NCBI RefSeq assembly: GCF_030719215.1
Contig: NZ_CP120983.1
Span: forward strand, 5,766,001 to 5,830,000
Source of the DNA: Streptomyces sp. Alt3
Lineage (GTDB): Bacteria > Actinomycetota > Actinomycetes > Streptomycetales > Streptomycetaceae
Direction of reading: 5' to 3'
Length of the DNA: 64,000 bases
The notes beneath the pieces are model-generated. The model ran no database searches and was not told the DNA's origin. It was given only the letters and a program-made list of their open reading frames with translations. Made by a program: the position numbers and the translations under genes. This document shows, in pieces, positions 36,250 through 44,825 of this stretch (positions are counted from its first letter, which is position 1; every line of letters begins with the position of its first letter).

Positions 36250-36297
36250 GGCGCACCGTTCGCGACGGTGCGCGGCGCACCGTTCGCGACGGTGCGC
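36250..36297. repeat. Exact tandem duplication of a 24-bp palindromic unit
   Basis: 36250-36273 and 36274-36297 are identical 24-base units. Each contains a dyad with 9-bp arms GCGCACCGT/ACGGTGCGC around TCGCG. The pair lies between the divergent MerR and SDR genes, just upstream of the MerR-type promoter dyad. It could be a double operator for a second regulator or a recent slippage duplication. Confidence 0.65.
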
Positions 36298-36343
36298 GGA
36301 GCAGTGGCGCGGGACTCGTGCGTCACAGTCGCCGCAGCCAGGT

Positions 36344-36370
36344 TTGACCTTCCCCCTACAGGAAGGTCAA
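36344..36370 (+). promoter_or_regulatory. MerR-type operator/promoter of the SDR gene
   Basis: Perfect 10-bp arms TTGACCTTCC (36344-36353) and GGAAGGTCAA (36361-36370) with a 7-base spacer. The left arm contains a consensus-like -35 (TTGACC), and the dyad would occupy the -35/-10 spacer, the classic layout of MerR-activated promoters. It lies about 58 bp upstream of the SDR start and opposite the MerR gene. Confidence 0.75.
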
Positions 36371-36427
36371 TCGTCGGATGCGGCGGGGCCGGTCCACGGC
36401 CCTCGAAGCACTTGGACGGGTTGCATC

Positions 36428-37201
36428 ATGGAGAATCTCACAGGGAAGACCGCTCTGGTCACCGGCGGTACCAAGGGGATCGGCGAGGCCATCACGCGCC
36501 GCCTGGCGGCCGCCGGCGCCCGCGTCGCCACGACGGCCCGCAGCGAGCCCGCCGGAGGGGTGCCCGCGCACATCGACCGGTTCGTGGAGGCCGACCTTTC
36601 CACACCGCAGGGCGCCGAGGACGTTGCCGCAGCGGTGCTGGAGGCCTTCGGCGGCATCGACATCGTGGTCCACAACGCCGGGGGCAGCGATGCGCCCATG
36701 GGGCCGGCCGCGAGTTTCAGCGACGCCGACTGGGAGCGGACCCTGGCTCTGAACCTGCTGGCCCCGGTCCGGATCGACAGGGTACTCACCCCGGCCCTCC
36801 AGCAGAGCAAGGGTGCGATCGTGCACGTGGCGTCCCTCGGGGCCAGGCTTCCCCACGTCGTCACGGTCCCTTACTCGGCGGCGAAGGCCGCCCTGAGCAG
36901 CTACAGCAAGTCGCTGGCCACCGAACTCGGCTCCTCGGGCGTGCGGGTCAACCGGATCCAGCCCGGATTCATCGAGACGGCCGGCACGGAGGTGTTCATG
37001 GACCAGATCGCGGCGAACGGGGGCACCGACCGCCAGGCAGCACGTCAGATCGTCATGGATGCGCTCGGTGGAGTCCCGCTCGGCCGCCCCGGCCGCCCGG
37101 AGGAGGTCGCCGACCTGGTGGCATTCCTCGTATCCGACGCAGCCCGGTACATCACCGGAATCGACGCCACCATCGACGGAGGCGCCAACCCTGCCGTGTG
37201 A
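36428..37201 (+). CDS. Short-chain dehydrogenase/reductase (SDR)
   Basis: 257 residues. Cofactor motif TGGTKGIG at 12-19, 'NAGG' at 83-86, catalytic Ser136, Tyr149 and Lys153 ('SYSAAK' region reads Y-S-A-A-K), and a C-terminal 'ITGIDATIDGGAN'. This is a classical NAD(P)-dependent oxidoreductase of about standard length. The ATG at 36428 is taken as the start of the conserved fold. It is preceded by a MerR-type promoter dyad and is probably induced by the divergent MerR regulator. It may reduce or oxidise a cluster intermediate or detoxify a ligand; the substrate is unknown. Confidence 0.9.
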   Translation: MENLTGKTALVTGGTKGIGEAITRRLAAAGARVATTARSEPAGGVPAHIDRFVEADLSTPQGAEDVAAAVLEAFGGIDIVVHNAGGSDAPMGPAASFSDADWERTLALNLLAPVRIDRVLTPALQQSKGAIVHVASLGARLPHVVTVPYSAAKAALSSYSKSLATELGSSGVRVNRIQPGFIETAGTEVFMDQIAANGGTDRQAARQIVMDALGGVPLGRPGRPEEVADLVAFLVSDAARYITGIDATIDGGANPAV

Positions 37202-37486
37202 CGCAGGCAGTCCCTCGTGCAACGGGTGGCAGCGGAATCGTGGTTGCTGAGAGCGAAAATAGGTTCTTCGTCGCACCCGGAGCGAAGTCGACTGTCGATG
37301 CCAGACGCACGAGCGTGACGGTCGGTACGGAATTTTTGATCCGGTGAACTCTGCGCCCGGCGTCAGTGGCGACTGTCGTCGGCTCATGGCGTCAACTTGG
37401 AGGCCGAGCCCAGGCAGCCCTCCCGTGACGTAGGACCCGCCGCTCCCTCTGGGCGCGAAACAGAAAGATCAGAAAGGGAAACACCA

Positions 37487-38373
37487 ATGAAGTTCGGGGT
37501 GAACTGCACCTTCACGGACCGATCGACCATGTCCCCGGCCGAGTACGGTCGAGCCGTCGAGGAGCGGGGATTCGACTCGATTTTTCTCGCCGAGCACACT
37601 CACATCCCCGTCGATGAGAGGTCGCCGTACCCCTTCGGTGATCGCCCGGCCTCCCTCCATCACACCATCGACCCTTTCGTGGCACTCACCGCGATGGCCG
37701 GCACCACCCATCATCTGCTTCTCGGGACGGGAATAGCGTTGGTGGCACAGAGGGACCCGATCACCACGGCGAAGCTCATCGCATCTCTGGACCTGATCTC
37801 GCGCGGTCGGTTCATCTTCGGGATCGGATCCGGATGGAACGCCGAAGAAATGGCGAATCACGGTGGAGATCCCGCCAGGCGTGGCGCAATCGCGACTGAG
37901 CATGTTCTCGCGATGAAGGAGATTTGGCGCCACGACAAGGCAGAGTTCCACGGCAAATTCGTGGACTTCGATCCCATCTATTCGTGGCCCAAGCCCGTCC
38001 AGCGCCCGCATCCCCCGGTCTATGTCGGCGGAGGAGAAAAGGCATTCGCCCGGGTGTGGAGGTCGGAGACGGCTGGTTCCCCAACCCTCGGTCGCCCGAC
38101 GGGCTGAAGCCGAAGATTGAGCGGCTGCGCGAACTCGCAGGCCGCGAAGTCCCCGTGACGGCCCTGCATGTGGGACCGGCCATGGCTGAGATCGTCGGCG
38201 GGTACGAACAAGCAGGTGTGGAGAGGATCGTCTTTCCTCTCGACACGGAGGCGCCCGACCCGCTGCAGGACCTCGACGATCTTGCCGCGCTCACCGCTGG
38301 CCCGGCGGCCGACCGTGCCGGTTCCCCCGCAGGGGCGCGTTCGGACTCTGTCGGGACAGACGGAGCGGCGTAG
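37487..38373 (+). pseudogene. Luciferase-like (probably F420-dependent) oxidoreductase, disrupted by a frameshift
   Basis: The first part (37487 to about 38056) reads as an LLM-class oxidoreductase: 'MKFGVNCTFTDRSTM' start behind AGAAAGGG, 'LISRGRFIFGIGSGWNAEEM', 'RPHPPVYVGGGEKAFAR'. The natural continuation 'VEVGDGWFPNPRSPDGLKPK' and 'GYEQAGVERIVFPLDTEAPD' is in another frame that ends at 38373. A single missing base near 38054-38057 restores one protein of about 295 residues, the usual family length. In the given sequence the first frame stops at 38107 with a foreign tail. Either the gene is dead or the base is a sequencing error. It sits at the right edge of the cluster. Confidence 0.8.
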
Positions 38374-38682
38374 AGCCCGCGTTGCCTCCAGCGGTTCCGG
38401 CTCCTGTCCGCCAGACATCCGGCAGCGAACCGAGCGGGATGCGCGCCGCCTCCCTGCCCTGACCTCCGCACGCGGATCACCGGACCGCGGAGTCGCCCGG
38501 CCTGTCGGCCGCGCGGCTACGTGAACAGGTAGGCGGCCACGTGTCCCACGACGCAGCCTGAAGACCGGATCGGGTCAAGCGCGGTCCCGGCCCGCACGCC
38601 GCTGTGCCCGGAACACGCCGCTGTGCCTGGATGAGGACGCCCGCCGTGCGCGGCATGGCGCGGCGGCAGGCGGTCCGGGTGG
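38374..38682. other. Intergenic region at the cluster/core boundary
   Basis: 309 bases between convergent genes. It holds no gene. The only structure noticed is an imperfect tandem repeat of a 19-base unit beginning CACGCCGCTGTGCC at 38595-38613 and 38614-38632. Confidence 0.45.
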
Positions 38683-39276
38683 TCAGGCGGCGCAGTCGTA
38701 CTGCGTGGTCAGGTTCTCCACGGCTTCGAGGATCACGGTCCGCGAGTCCTTCATCAGTGACGGGTAGTCCCAGTCCCGCCCGGTGATGGCGACGGGTGAG
38801 ATCTTCAGGGTGACCGTGACGTACCGTGCGTCGGGCCTCCGCATCTCCTTCTGGCACCCGTCCGGCAGCTGGACCTCGCTCTGTCGCGGGCCCACCCAGC
38901 CCGTGAGGCCGTTCCCGACAGCGGTGGCGCCCTCCGGACGGTCGTCCGGTGTGTCGGTGGAGCTGACGTCCAGGGTGTACTGGAGCCGCTTGCTGTTCTT
39001 GTCGTCGGTGTTCCGCCGGTTGACGGAGCAGATGGTGGAGAAGACCGGGTCCGCCGGCTTGGCTGTGGATCCGGAGCTGTTCGGGACGAACTCGTCGGCC
39101 AGGACCTCTCCGCCCTTGCCGTCCTGGAGCAGACCCGCGGTCTGCTCCGTCAGCATGCCGAGACACAGGTTCTGCTCGCGCAGTCTCTTGAGCTCCGTCG
39201 GCCAGAGTTGGACCGCCGCGACGACCGCCGCCGCGAGAACGAGTACGGCCGGCAGGACCAGGTACTTCTTGTTCAT
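38683..39276 (-). CDS. Membrane-anchored hypothetical protein
   Basis: 197 residues with one N-terminal hydrophobic span (about residues 5-25, 'YLVLPAVLVLAAAVVAAVQL') and a predicted extracytoplasmic remainder containing four cysteines that could form two disulfides. No lipobox and no known domain. It follows the 747-residue WXG-like gene with a 2-nt gap, so the two are surely co-transcribed. Function unknown; probably part of the same envelope or secretion-linked group. Confidence 0.75.
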   Translation of the reverse strand: MNKKYLVLPAVLVLAAAVVAAVQLWPTELKRLREQNLCLGMLTEQTAGLLQDGKGGEVLADEFVPNSSGSTAKPADPVFSTICSVNRRNTDDKNSKRLQYTLDVSSTDTPDDRPEGATAVGNGLTGWVGPRQSEVQLPDGCQKEMRRPDARYVTVTLKISPVAITGRDWDYPSLMKDSRTVILEAVENLTTQYDCAA

Positions 39277-39278
39277 GG

Positions 39279-41522
39279 CTACGGCTGTCCCATCTTCTTC
39301 TGGGCGTCCTCGATGCCGTACTGGTACCAGTTCTCGGCGGTCGACTGGAGATGGTCCTCGTACTCGCCGGGGCTCGCGTCCAGTTCCTCCTCCGTGAGGC
39401 CCTTCTTCATCGCCGTCTCGCGCATCATGGCGTCCATCTGCTTCTCGCCGTTCTCGAAGTGGTCGACCATGTTCTTGCGGGTGTCCGCGTCGACCTCGGC
39501 GTTGAGATCGTTCATGTACGCGGCCGTGCCCACGTCGACCGAGCGCTGGATCACGTCGCCGACGACGGGGATGGCCGTCAGGGGCGTGCCGATGACGTGG
39601 TAGTTCATCATCTTGTTCCAGCCGTTGGCGTCCTTCTCCGCCTGGCCGAGGTCGTAGATGACGTCGCCGCGCACGCCGTCCAGATGGCCGAGCACCGACG
39701 CGGACTGCTTGACCCAGGCGCGCAGTTCCGGGTCCTCCTGGCGGAACGAGTCCGCCGGGTAGCCGCTCATCCCCTCGGCGATCACCACACTCTGCGAGTG
39801 GTGGATGACACCGAACGCCTTGGGGTCCTCGGCGGCGCCGCGCACGATGCGGAGGAGGTCGCCCCGCTCGATCTCGAGGTTGTTGAACTCGGTGGGCCCG
39901 TCCATGTTCTTGCCGAGGATCTGGTGGACGTCCGAGGCGTAGTCCCCGAGCATGTTCCCCACGCTCGTCCGCATGGACAGGGGCACGGAACTCTGGTTCT
40001 TCGGTGCGTCCTCGCCGCTGTACTCCTTGAGGACCCGCTCGAAGATCGCGGCCTCCGCGTCGTCGTGGTGAGCGCGGACGCCGTGCAGCGGGCTGCCCGG
40101 CTCGCGGCCGGTGGCACCGGCCTCCAGCGCGGCGCCGAACTCGGTGCGGGCCGAGGTCTGCTTCAGCTCGTCGGGCATCTCGTCCTCGACGGCGGCGCCC
40201 GGCCAGTCGCGGTCCTCCATGAAGTACTTGAGGTTGTCGGTGGTGTTCGGGTCGAAGTAGTGGGTGGAGGCGGAGGGGTTGCGGCTCATCGCGTTCAGCA
40301 GGCCCTTCATCGGGTCCTCCTGCGTGCCCTGCCAGTTCTTCATGACGCCGTCGTAGGCGTCGTCGTTGTCCGTCTCCCAGTCGCGGATGGTGTCGCCGAC
40401 CTCGGTCAGGAACGCCTCGCTGTAGACCGGGTCGCCCTTGTCCTTGTCGTACGGGGAGGCCTTCTCGTCGTTCGGGTCGTACTTCTTGTCGCCCGCGTCC
40501 GCGGCCATCAGGTCCGTGAGGTCCTTCAGCGTCGTGGCCCCGCCGCCGATGGCTCCGGGGTGCTGACGGGGGAGGCCGTTGCCGTCGCGGGCCGTGGTGA
40601 TGAGCTTCTCGGTCCAGGCCGAGTTGATCCCACCGGGGGAGCCGATCGAGGACTCGGGGCCGGTGGCGGTGGCCAGTGAGCCGGACAGTGCCTTGTAGAG
40701 ACGGGCGTCGGAGCTGGAGAGCTGGCCGTCGCGGCCGCCCGACTCCAGGCTGCTGGCGAGCAGCAGCACGGCTTCCTGCTGGTCCCGGCCCCGGTAGCTG
40801 AGGTTCGTCATCAGCTGTTCGGCGAAGGCGGGCGAGTCCTTGCCCTCCTCGGCGAGCGTGATGAGCCGCTCGCGCTCGTCGTCGTCGAGGTGTTCCCAGC
40901 GGGCGTAGAGCTTGGCGGCCTCGCGGCCGTTCTCCGCCTGCTGCTTCTCGTCGGCGCGCATCCTCCTGGCGTCGGCGACACCGCCGAGGTCGGTGCTGCC
41001 GAAGTCGTTGGGGTGGTTGCGGATCAGTGCGCGCAGACCCCAGGCGCAGAGCTCGTCGGCCTCGTTGGCACGTTTCAGGATGCCGTCGATCTTGCCGCGC
41101 AAAGCCTCGAACTGGGCTTCGGTGGCGAGGGGTTCGGTGCTGTCCTTGGACCTGCGGTCGGGGTGTATTCGATGGCTGAGGACGCCGTCGGGGTAGATGG
41201 TGATGCCCGGCGGCGGGTTCTCGTACGTGTGCTTGAGGTCGTCCTGGGCCGACTTGAAGAGGCCGTGTGCGTCCTTGAGGAGGTCGCGCACCGACTCCGC
41301 CTCGGTGACGGCGTCACCGAATTCCTTGGCGGTCTTGGTGACGAACTCCTTGGTGACGGTGGCGTTCTCGCCCTTCCAGCTGGACTTGTCGGCCTTGGAC
41401 TTCATGGCCGAGGCGTCGGTCTTGAGAGGGGAGGTCAGCTTGGCGATCATCTCGGTCCACTGAGTCACCGCGGTGTCGAGCGGGCCGAGCCGGACGGAGA
41501 GGAGCTGCTCGAAGGTGGGCAC
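39279..41522 (-). CDS. Large WXG100-like protein (DUF6571-type), possible type VII secretion substrate
   Basis: 747 residues, hydrophilic and mostly helical. The first 100 residues look like a WXG100 hairpin, with W49-K-G51 at the turn between two amphipathic helices. The rest is an alpha-helical domain with 'GNMLGDYASDVHQILGK' and near the end 'IPVVGDVIQRSVDVGTAAYM'. No catalytic motif was recognised. Proteins of this type are conserved in Streptomyces and are thought to be ESX-like secreted or surface proteins. The GTG start at 41522 has GGAG about 8 nt upstream. Middle gene of a three-gene operon with 12-nt and 2-nt gaps. Confidence 0.75.
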   Translation of the reverse strand: MPTFEQLLSVRLGPLDTAVTQWTEMIAKLTSPLKTDASAMKSKADKSSWKGENATVTKEFVTKTAKEFGDAVTEAESVRDLLKDAHGLFKSAQDDLKHTYENPPPGITIYPDGVLSHRIHPDRRSKDSTEPLATEAQFEALRGKIDGILKRANEADELCAWGLRALIRNHPNDFGSTDLGGVADARRMRADEKQQAENGREAAKLYARWEHLDDDERERLITLAEEGKDSPAFAEQLMTNLSYRGRDQQEAVLLLASSLESGGRDGQLSSSDARLYKALSGSLATATGPESSIGSPGGINSAWTEKLITTARDGNGLPRQHPGAIGGGATTLKDLTDLMAADAGDKKYDPNDEKASPYDKDKGDPVYSEAFLTEVGDTIRDWETDNDDAYDGVMKNWQGTQEDPMKGLLNAMSRNPSASTHYFDPNTTDNLKYFMEDRDWPGAAVEDEMPDELKQTSARTEFGAALEAGATGREPGSPLHGVRAHHDDAEAAIFERVLKEYSGEDAPKNQSSVPLSMRTSVGNMLGDYASDVHQILGKNMDGPTEFNNLEIERGDLLRIVRGAAEDPKAFGVIHHSQSVVIAEGMSGYPADSFRQEDPELRAWVKQSASVLGHLDGVRGDVIYDLGQAEKDANGWNKMMNYHVIGTPLTAIPVVGDVIQRSVDVGTAAYMNDLNAEVDADTRKNMVDHFENGEKQMDAMMRETAMKKGLTEEELDASPGEYEDHLQSTAENWYQYGIEDAQKKMGQP

Positions 41523-41534
41523 GGTGGCGGCTCC

Positions 41535-41996
41535 TTACTGGAAGTACTTGCTGATCTGGGACGCGGGGACGGCCCCGTCGGCCTCCGGGGCGACGGGCCC
41601 GACGATGCGCAGCTGTGTCTCGATCCACTCGTCGTCAGCCTTCTTCGAGGCCTTCGTGTAATCGAGGTGGTTGGAGATGTGGGCGCATGCCTGCAGGAGG
41701 GTCTTCACCTGCGTCTCCCAGGTCCCGGTCACTTCCGTGAAAGCCGCGCCGGTGTCGAACCCCTCGCTCTTGAGGCCCGTGCCGGCGGTCTCACTCGCCA
41801 CTTTCGCGTGCTTGCCGGTCGACTCGAGACCGTTGAACAGCTCGAAGGCGGCGTGGCCGATGTCCCCCAGCTCGTCGTCCGAGACCACGTAGTCGGCCGA
41901 TCCCTTCGCCGGCGCCGACCCACCGCTGTCACCGGCCGAGTTCAGCCTCATCGCGGCGGCGGCCTTCAGTTGGCCCCATTCCTCTTCGAACGACAT
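41535..41996 (-). CDS. Small WXG100-partner-like hypothetical protein
   Basis: 153 residues starting 'MSFEEEWGQLKAAAAMRLNS', a conserved streptomycete start, followed by two amphipathic helices ('IGHAAFELFNGLESTGKHAK' and 'WETQVKTLLQACAHISNHLD'). Size and helix pattern suit a WXG100/ESX-associated partner of the next gene. ATG 41996 is preferred over GTG 42014 because of GGGGTG upstream. First gene of the three-gene group; its promoter should lie in 41997-42148. Confidence 0.72.
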   Translation of the reverse strand: MSFEEEWGQLKAAAAMRLNSAGDSGGSAPAKGSADYVVSDDELGDIGHAAFELFNGLESTGKHAKVASETAGTGLKSEGFDTGAAFTEVTGTWETQVKTLLQACAHISNHLDYTKASKKADDEWIETQLRIVGPVAPEADGAVPASQISKYFQ

Positions 41997-42148
41997 GATC
42001 CACACCCCGTGCACTGATAGAAAGCGGTCTAGCGCGCCAAGATACCTGCGTGATCAAACGATTTTCCAGCAAACGTCTTCGGCCTCCGGTGCCGGTACCG
42101 GTGCTGGGGTGTCTACGCGGCTCACCGGGGCCGGACGGCTGAACCGGG

Positions 42149-43087
42149 TCAGCTGAACGCGCGGCGGTAGCTGTGCGGGCTGACGCCCGTCGTCCTCTTG
42201 AAGCGGTCACGGAAGGCCGTCGGTGAGCCGAAGCCGACCTGGGAACCGATGCGTTCCACCGTGTGCCCGGTGGACTCCAGGAGGTGCTGGGCCTGGCGGA
42301 TGCGGGCGCGGTGCAGCCACTGGAGAGGGGTCGTGCCGGTCTGTTCGCGGAAGCGGCGGATCAGCGTCCTGGTGCTGACTCCGGCGTGGGCCGCGATGTC
42401 GGTGAGGGTGAGGTCGGCCGCCAGGTTCTCCCGGAGCCAGGTGAGCGGCGGTTCGAGGGTGCTGCCCTGTGGGGTGGGCGCGTGGTCGTGGACGATGAAC
42501 TGCGCCTGTCCTCCCTCCCGTTCCAGCGGCATGACGGAGAGCCGGGCCGCGTCGGCGGCTACGGCGGAGCCGTAGTCCTTGCGGATCATGTGCAGGCACA
42601 GGTCCAGTCCGGCGGCGGCCCCGGCCGAGGTGAGGATCCGGCCGTTGTCGACGTACAGGACGCCGGGGTCGACCTCGACGTCCGGGTAGGTGGCGGCCAG
42701 GAGGCCGGCCGCGAGCCAGTGGGTGGTCGCCCGCAGGCCGTCCAGCAGTCCGGTGGCGGCCAGCGGGAACGTGCCCGAGCAGATGGAGGCGATGCGGGTG
42801 CCGTCCCGGGCGGCGGCCCGGAGCGCGTCATGGACGGCGGGACTGAGCGGGGCCGCCGGGTCGGCCGTACCGGGCACGATGACCGTGTCCGCGCCGGTGA
42901 GTCCTTCCAGGCCCCAGGGCGCGCGCAGGGTGAAGGAGCCCGCGTCGGTCTCCCGCTCCTCGGCGCACACGCGGATCTGGTAGCCGGGACGGCCGTCGGG
43001 CAGACGGGTGCGGGTGAAGACCTCGATCGGGGTGGAGAGGTCGAACGGGATCACCTGGTCCAGCGCGAGAACGGCGACGGTGTGCAT
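42149..43087 (-). CDS. GlxA-family AraC regulator (DJ-1/PfpI domain plus HTH)
   Basis: 312 residues. The N-terminal DJ-1/PfpI-like amidotransferase fold (about 1-185) has the nucleophile-elbow segment 'IASICSGTFPLAATGLLDGL'. The C-terminal AraC domain has two HTHs ('LTDIAAHAGVSTRTLIRRF' and 'VERIGSQVGFGSPTAFRDRF'). GlxA-type proteins are transcriptional regulators; whether the cysteine is catalytic is usually unknown. It is divergent from a free-standing DJ-1 family gene across a 208-bp gap, which it probably controls. Confidence 0.92.
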   Translation of the reverse strand: MHTVAVLALDQVIPFDLSTPIEVFTRTRLPDGRPGYQIRVCAEERETDAGSFTLRAPWGLEGLTGADTVIVPGTADPAAPLSPAVHDALRAAARDGTRIASICSGTFPLAATGLLDGLRATTHWLAAGLLAATYPDVEVDPGVLYVDNGRILTSAGAAAGLDLCLHMIRKDYGSAVAADAARLSVMPLEREGGQAQFIVHDHAPTPQGSTLEPPLTWLRENLAADLTLTDIAAHAGVSTRTLIRRFREQTGTTPLQWLHRARIRQAQHLLESTGHTVERIGSQVGFGSPTAFRDRFKRTTGVSPHSYRRAFS

Positions 43088-43295
43088 GGCGTAAAGCTAC
43101 CCGGCCACCGCATTCACGCCAGGTCTCCGGATGCCTGGCACCTGCCGGGGAACCAGCTCGTGGGGCTGTGAGCAGGCTTGGCACTATCCCGTTGGAGTGT
43201 GTCACTCCTGCCTGTGGGAGACGGCGGAGCAGGCGATTAGCGTCGGGAGCGAACCCGGCACGGACCGGGCCGTCCGATGCGGAGGACCTCTCTCC

Positions 43296-43985
43296 ATGCA
43301 CGCCCAGATCGTCCTGTTCGACGGTTTCGACCCCCTCGACGTCATCGCGCCCTACGAAGGCCTCCACGCGGGCGGCGCCGCTTCGGGCGGGCTGGTGACC
43401 GTGGAGCTCGTGTCCGCCGAAGGACCGCGTGAGGTGGTGAGCGGGACCGGAGGCCTGGCGCTGCGTGCCACGGCAGGCCTGGACCCCGAACGGGCGGACC
43501 TGGTCCTCGTGCCCGGGGCCTCGGGCCGTGTCGGTGAGCCCGGTGAAGCCGCCGTTCACACACCGGGAGCCGGGGACCGGCAGCAGGACGAGCCCGTCCC
43601 GGTCCTGCTGGGCCGCACGCTCACCACCGGGCTGCCCGCGCTGCTGAGGACCGCCGTGGCCGACCCCGGTGTGACCGTCGCCGCGGTGTGCGGAGGCACG
43701 CTCGTCCTGGCCATGGCCGGCCTCCTGGAGGGCCGGCACGCCACCACCCACCACCTGGGTCTGGACATGCTCGACGCCACAGGTGTCCACGCGGTACGGG
43801 CACGCGTCGTCGACGACGGCGACGTCGTCACCGGTGCCGGTGTCACCTCCGGGCTCGACCTGGCCCTCCACCTCCTGGAGCGCGAGGTGGGACCGCGGGT
43901 CGCCCACGCGGTGGAGGAACTGTTCGCCCACGAGCGGCGCGGCATCGTCTGGCGTGACCGGGGGCCCGTCGCGGCCGCCCTCTGA
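43296..43985 (+). CDS. DJ-1/PfpI family protein
   Basis: 229 residues. It has the DJ-1/PfpI pattern 'MHAQIVLFDGFDPLDVIAPY' and the nucleophile elbow 'VTVAAVCGGTLVLAMAGLLE' with a cysteine. The best-known relatives of this branch are isocyanide hydratases and glutamine-amidotransferase-like hydrolases; the exact activity is not readable. The ATG at 43296 has GGAGGA 9 nt upstream. It is followed by three small co-directional genes and faces the GlxA-type regulator. Confidence 0.88.
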   Translation: MHAQIVLFDGFDPLDVIAPYEGLHAGGAASGGLVTVELVSAEGPREVVSGTGGLALRATAGLDPERADLVLVPGASGRVGEPGEAAVHTPGAGDRQQDEPVPVLLGRTLTTGLPALLRTAVADPGVTVAAVCGGTLVLAMAGLLEGRHATTHHLGLDMLDATGVHAVRARVVDDGDVVTGAGVTSGLDLALHLLEREVGPRVAHAVEELFAHERRGIVWRDRGPVAAAL

Positions 43986-44034
43986 CCAACGCTCCACCCG
44001 CTCCTCGTACACCTGACCCGAAGGAAAAGCGCAC

Positions 44035-44361
44035 ATGACCGTCGAAGGCGTCTGGGACCTGTCCGTATCCACACCCATCGGCCTGATCGAGGCCGTCGTC
44101 GAACTGCGCCGGGAGGACGGCCTCCTGCGCGGGGCCGCCCACGGCGCGGGGGAGGAGGTTCCGCTGAGCGACGTCCGTCTGGACGGCGACCGCCTCACCT
44201 GGAAGCAAGCCGTCACCACGCCCGTGCGCCTGAACCTGGCCTTCGACATGACGGTCACCGGCGACACCCTGGCCGGCACGTCCAGGGCCGGGCGGCTGCC
44301 CGCCTCCAGGGTCACCGGCCGCCGCCGCACCCTCCCTCCGGCCGGGGAGCCCCGTCGATGA
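44035..44361 (+). CDS. Small conserved hypothetical protein
   Basis: 108 residues, beta-strand rich ('GVWDLSVSTPIGLIEAVVEL', then 'DRLTWKQAVTTP', then 'NLAFDMTVTGDTLAGTSRAG'), resembling a small beta-barrel binding protein. No catalytic residues recognised. Starts 49 nt after the DJ-1 gene behind GAAGGAAAAG and overlaps the next gene (ATGA). Unknown function. Confidence 0.75.
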   Translation: MTVEGVWDLSVSTPIGLIEAVVELRREDGLLRGAAHGAGEEVPLSDVRLDGDRLTWKQAVTTPVRLNLAFDMTVTGDTLAGTSRAGRLPASRVTGRRRTLPPAGEPRR

Positions 44362-44825
44362 CGAAGCTCTTCCTCTCCCTGCACGTCCTGGCCGTGGTCA
44401 TCGCCATCGGCCCGGTCACCGTCGCGGCGAGCATGTTCCCCAGGGCCCTGCGCACGGCACACGGCGATCCCGGTGACGGCGACGCACGGTCGACCCTGCG
44501 GCTGCTGCACCGCATCTGCCGCGTCTACGGCGCCGTCGGCATCGCCGTACCCGTGTTCGGGCTCGCCACGGCCGGCAGCCTCGGCGTCCTCGGCAGCGGA
44601 TGGCTGATCACGTCGATCCTCCTGACCGCCGCGGCCGCGGGCCTGCTGGTCCTGCGGATCCTGCCCGGCCAGGACGGCGCCCTCACCGCCGTGCAGGCCG
44701 ACGACACCGTCACGGCCCCCGCGGTCGCCGCCCGCCTGGCCATGCTGACCGGCGTGTTCAACCTGCTGTGGGCCGTGGTCACCGTACTGATGATCATCCG
44801 CCCGGGCTCCACCACGGGAGCATGA
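44358..44825 (+). CDS. DUF2269-like integral membrane protein
   Basis: 155 residues with four hydrophobic spans. Starts 'MTKLFLSLHVLAVVIAIGPV', the typical opening of DUF2269-type proteins, whose function is unknown. Coupled by ATGA overlaps to both the preceding and the following gene. Confidence 0.78.
   Translation: MTKLFLSLHVLAVVIAIGPVTVAASMFPRALRTAHGDPGDGDARSTLRLLHRICRVYGAVGIAVPVFGLATAGSLGVLGSGWLITSILLTAAAAGLLVLRILPGQDGALTAVQADDTVTAPAVAARLAMLTGVFNLLWAVVTVLMIIRPGSTTGA

Noticed and set aside
36250..36297. Possible CRISPR-like array
   Set aside because: Only two adjacent units with no spacers; it is a tandem duplication of an operator-like dyad.
34828..37347. 839-codon plus-strand frame across the MerR and SDR genes
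   Set aside because: It crosses two well-supported genes in other frames and its translation has no domain.
38595..38632. Imperfect 19-base tandem repeat as a functional site
   Set aside because: Two copies with mismatches in a convergent intergenic region, no dyad; probably slippage.
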